Shown: piece by piece, positions 62,901-64,000 of the stretch | Layout: every line of letters starts with the position of its first letter | Numbering within the stretch: position 1 is the first letter of the stretch | From: JABGPL01 sp964387885 | Lineage (GTDB): Bacteria; Electryoneota; AABM5-125-24; Hatepunaeales; Hatepunaeaceae | DNA: 64,000 bases | Direction: 5' to 3' | Assembly (NCBI GenBank): GCA_964387885.1 | Contig: CAYLYZ010000007.1 | Span: forward strand, 19,708 to 83,707 | Notes under the pieces: model-generated | Told to the model about the DNA's origin: nothing | Seen by the model: the letters and a program-made list of their open reading frames with translations, nothing else | The model's database searches: none | Translations under genes and position numbers: made by a program

Positions 62901-63950
62901 TTTAGAATTATGATGAATAAAGACTCAGATAAATTGGCGACTCATACCAAACGGCTCATATTAAAAGAAAAGCACCCTATTAGCACTTGTGTCGCCGCAT
63001 CCATGCTGGCTGAGTATTTTTTGGAAAAAAGAAGTTTGTCTGAGGCGGTAAAGCTTTTGGAGTTAAGTACTGCAAATTCTGACCAGATTGACTATGTGGT
63101 TCCCAAGGCATTTTCAGAAATAATGAACACCCGAATTACCCATTTAAAAACACCGGAATTAAGAAACTCTATTGATTTCGCATCTTTGGAATTGTCACTC
63201 GATAAAATTAAGCAAAAAGCTGAAGAGGGGATTTATTACCAGGAATTGATGCAATTGGCAATAGAATGCGAAAAACCTGAACTTGCGAAGACCTACCATA
63301 AAAATGCTACAACAATATTCCTCAGACTTAATTCACGTTACTTATCTGCAAAATGCAGTATGGATTATGCAAATGCCTGTTCAAAATGGGATTTAACAAA
63401 AGAAGCTTTAACTGTTTATTCAGAAGCATCAAGAACCTTGAAGGCACTTCATCTGCCCTGTTCACCAATTCCCGAACAATTTGAACATAATACCAGAAGA
63501 GGAAATAGAACATTGGAAAATGAAAAAGACCATGATATGAGAGAAATTGCAGAGATTACAGAAATGTTAAACTCAAGTGAAAACTCCGATAATCTTATAA
63601 AGCGCATTATACAAATATCATTAAACCGGATGAATGGTAAAAAGGGATATGTTATTTTTAAAAGAGCAAAAACAAAAGGTCTCTCTCGCAGAGCATCAAT
63701 AATCGTTGGAAATTCGGGGAAAATATCGTTTTCCTATGACATAGCCGATCATGTATTCAAAACGCTCGAACCGACATTTACAAATATTCCCGAATCAACC
63801 AAAACTTCTCAATCCATTAAAAACTCTAAAACATTACAATTATACAATATAGCCTGTTTGCCTATACGAAATAAGGACGATATTACTGGTGTTTTATACA
63901 TTGATTTTTCCAATGTTTCACGAAAAATAACAAATACTGATAAAGATTAG
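59904..63950 (+). CDS. Giant signalling protein: kinase-like domain, ATPase, helical repeats, GAF
   Basis: 1,348 residues. Residues 30-295: protein-kinase fold with glycine loop IGQGGLGEVY, Lys62, Glu80, DFG (181-183) and YSAPE, but the catalytic HRD is HYN (151-153), so the general base Asp is Asn. Residues 308-620: a P-loop ATPase domain of the STAND/AAA_16 type (FVGRTNEI; GESEIGKS at 340-347). Residues 650-1170: helical TPR-like repeats (YIQTKHYRKGANIFQQL; HLNKAYNLLEPGDIDLAGQAL). Residues about 1190-1340: GAF domain. Related proteins usually continue into a sigma-54, histidine-kinase or guanylate-cyclase output; here a TAG ends the protein right after GAF, so the output domain is absent or separate. 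No ribosome site is obvious. Confidence 0.88.
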   Translation: MESKMRNFSNTRIFSKNNRFTKNTGDVISDRFLIEKPIGQGGLGEVYLVSDQQLNGTQKALKLIVKDHFDNGSTENFSKEFQFLHLLNHVSFVKGFELGRVDPNHIYYTMEHVKWPTLGNIFDNLTIELSLNLLYHLALELSFIHSHQIVHYNLKPNNIFVDINQLLTSGKLELPLIKISDFGLSQKNHSNLEVIDNETYNYSAPEIFKGGRKDSRADIFSFGMIAYTLLTKRTPFADDPNMHQVHQKGTWIPEYKDWEKLEIAPELCALLTRCLNPNPAIRPNSISEVIGELYRETGQTLNGINQLFLSPFVGRTNEIRYLSSAMNDVKNKEQWAFVYSGESEIGKSRLIDEFSHRQQMTGLKVVRLEGKDITPLNNAFNSKKGNEQDQLVFTDLRELWPRISSQFLEEVVDTPVVICWHKFDEVGVDSIRVFKEILLTHQKIPVLWLLEISKKLEELTALSYSNHLNRRHLEALSGKEIEDLIGKVLGEPHGYKKLGRQLYSFVGGKPNWLMHTLRQLAGQNHITFNNGKWFIPDPDFVDNKQDTEQFVSVNLNKLSRSTRLVLEWLAVLNRRCEIQVVRSQLEIEPKVWSQIMQETSDIGIIKIKEGVIEFQLPALRQYVYKSMIPNKRKEMHLWIGRWLEENISSRKALEVRQTIAGHYLIAGEHTLFLGAVEELLDLVHNPARHTIDADILESALEIEDYPLDQPYRYKCLELLGNRYIQTKHYRKGANIFQQLISDSKSRRYLQTGVIHLNLGKCLVMMRDNKQALSHLNKAYNLLEPGDIDLAGQALSQMALVSNRQGKMQKSYGQTLRYRHLIEQMPDTERQSAHWLGCAKLFQFHNKNEEALKCYLNITRKAKSYWDNHIVVRAHLSRIEILIKEGEWKEAIRLINQLSQSRNPIDSFDHDWHLSYWKAMAYFTGGKIDKGMQLFDSINLRMKSHAKPLIQLRILLDLIRVDYNCGFYWRGMKRIREAMGISKRLRLSFFTTVVYVWAIRFRIMMNKDSDKLATHTKRLILKEKHPISTCVAASMLAEYFLEKRSLSEAVKLLELSTANSDQIDYVVPKAFSEIMNTRITHLKTPELRNSIDFASLELSLDKIKQKAEEGIYYQELMQLAIECEKPELAKTYHKNATTIFLRLNSRYLSAKCSMDYANACSKWDLTKEALTVYSEASRTLKALHLPCSPIPEQFEHNTRRGNRTLENEKDHDMREIAEITEMLNSSENSDNLIKRIIQISLNRMNGKKGYVIFKRAKTKGLSRRASIIVGNSGKISFSYDIADHVFKTLEPTFTNIPESTKTSQSIKNSKTLQLYNIACLPIRNKDDITGVLYIDFSNVSRKITNTDKD

Positions 63951-64000
63951 GTTCATCCGGTTAAAAAGTACTTTTGTGTCGAACAGTAATGGCATTTGAA

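Overview
The window (roughly 40-45% G+C by eye, no assembly gaps) comes from a bacterium with the hallmarks of the FCB superphylum outside classical Bacteroidetes (the Marinimicrobia / KSB1 / Zixibacteria / Cloacimonadota type of lineage). Several large secreted proteins end in a type IX-secretion-like C-terminal sorting domain (the HPNPFN...Y.L...SVYD..GR...L type), and there are gingipain-family, FG-GAP and Ig-like surface proteins. This placement is an inference from protein style; no rRNA or ribosomal protein gene is present to fix it. TTG start codons are frequent, and CTG or ATT starts are possible at three genes.

Layout. 1-4,754 (minus strand): the start of a secreted protein cut by the window edge, then the lower-glycolysis cluster rlmN - gap - pgk - tpiA, closed by a strong terminator. 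4,941-9,259 (plus): MoxR ATPase and DUF58 protein, a secreted beta-helix protein and a GNAT acetyltransferase. 9,340-15,181 (plus): a compact run of a methyltransferase, a UPF0316 membrane protein, a TrmA/RlmD-type RNA methyltransferase, a GH20 hexosaminidase and AnmK; the last two suggest amino-sugar or peptidoglycan recycling. 15,392-26,101 (plus): accessory surface-protein region with a PDZ/GDD-repeat protein, two tandem FG-GAP paralogues (one with an in-frame TGA), four copies of a 180-bp repeat and a ten-unit Ig-like lipoprotein. 26,551-39,991 (minus): a hypothetical gene coupled to acpS, a lipoprotein, a degenerate DHH protein, argF, a PH-domain membrane protein, a 1,694-residue C25-type protein, a DUF4398 lipoprotein and an ABC exporter pair. 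40,577-52,042: a degenerate Fic/winged-helix protein flanked by two matching palindromes, tRNA-Glu, a phosphoesterase lipoprotein, methyltransferases, HAD and serine hydrolases, a duplicated methyltransferase-histidine kinase pair in which each copy has lost a different member, and ilvE. 52,860-59,224: a four-gene redox operon (NuoE-like, NuoF-GltD fusion, HoxU-like ferredoxin, glutamate-synthase FMN domain). 59,904-63,950: a very large kinase-like / ATPase / helical-repeat / GAF signalling protein.

What stands out. The redox operon looks like an NAD(P)H-linked, possibly electron-bifurcating complex whose catalytic partner is a GltB-type FMN barrel lacking a glutaminase domain. A second theme is loss of catalytic residues in otherwise intact proteins: the DHH protein (DHH to SNN, GGGH to GGGV), the Fic protein (Fic-motif His and Gly residues lost), the kinase-like protein (HRD to HYN) and the C25 protein (usual catalytic His replaced). 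A third is a set of short palindromic elements of one design but different core sequence, scattered through the intergenic regions.
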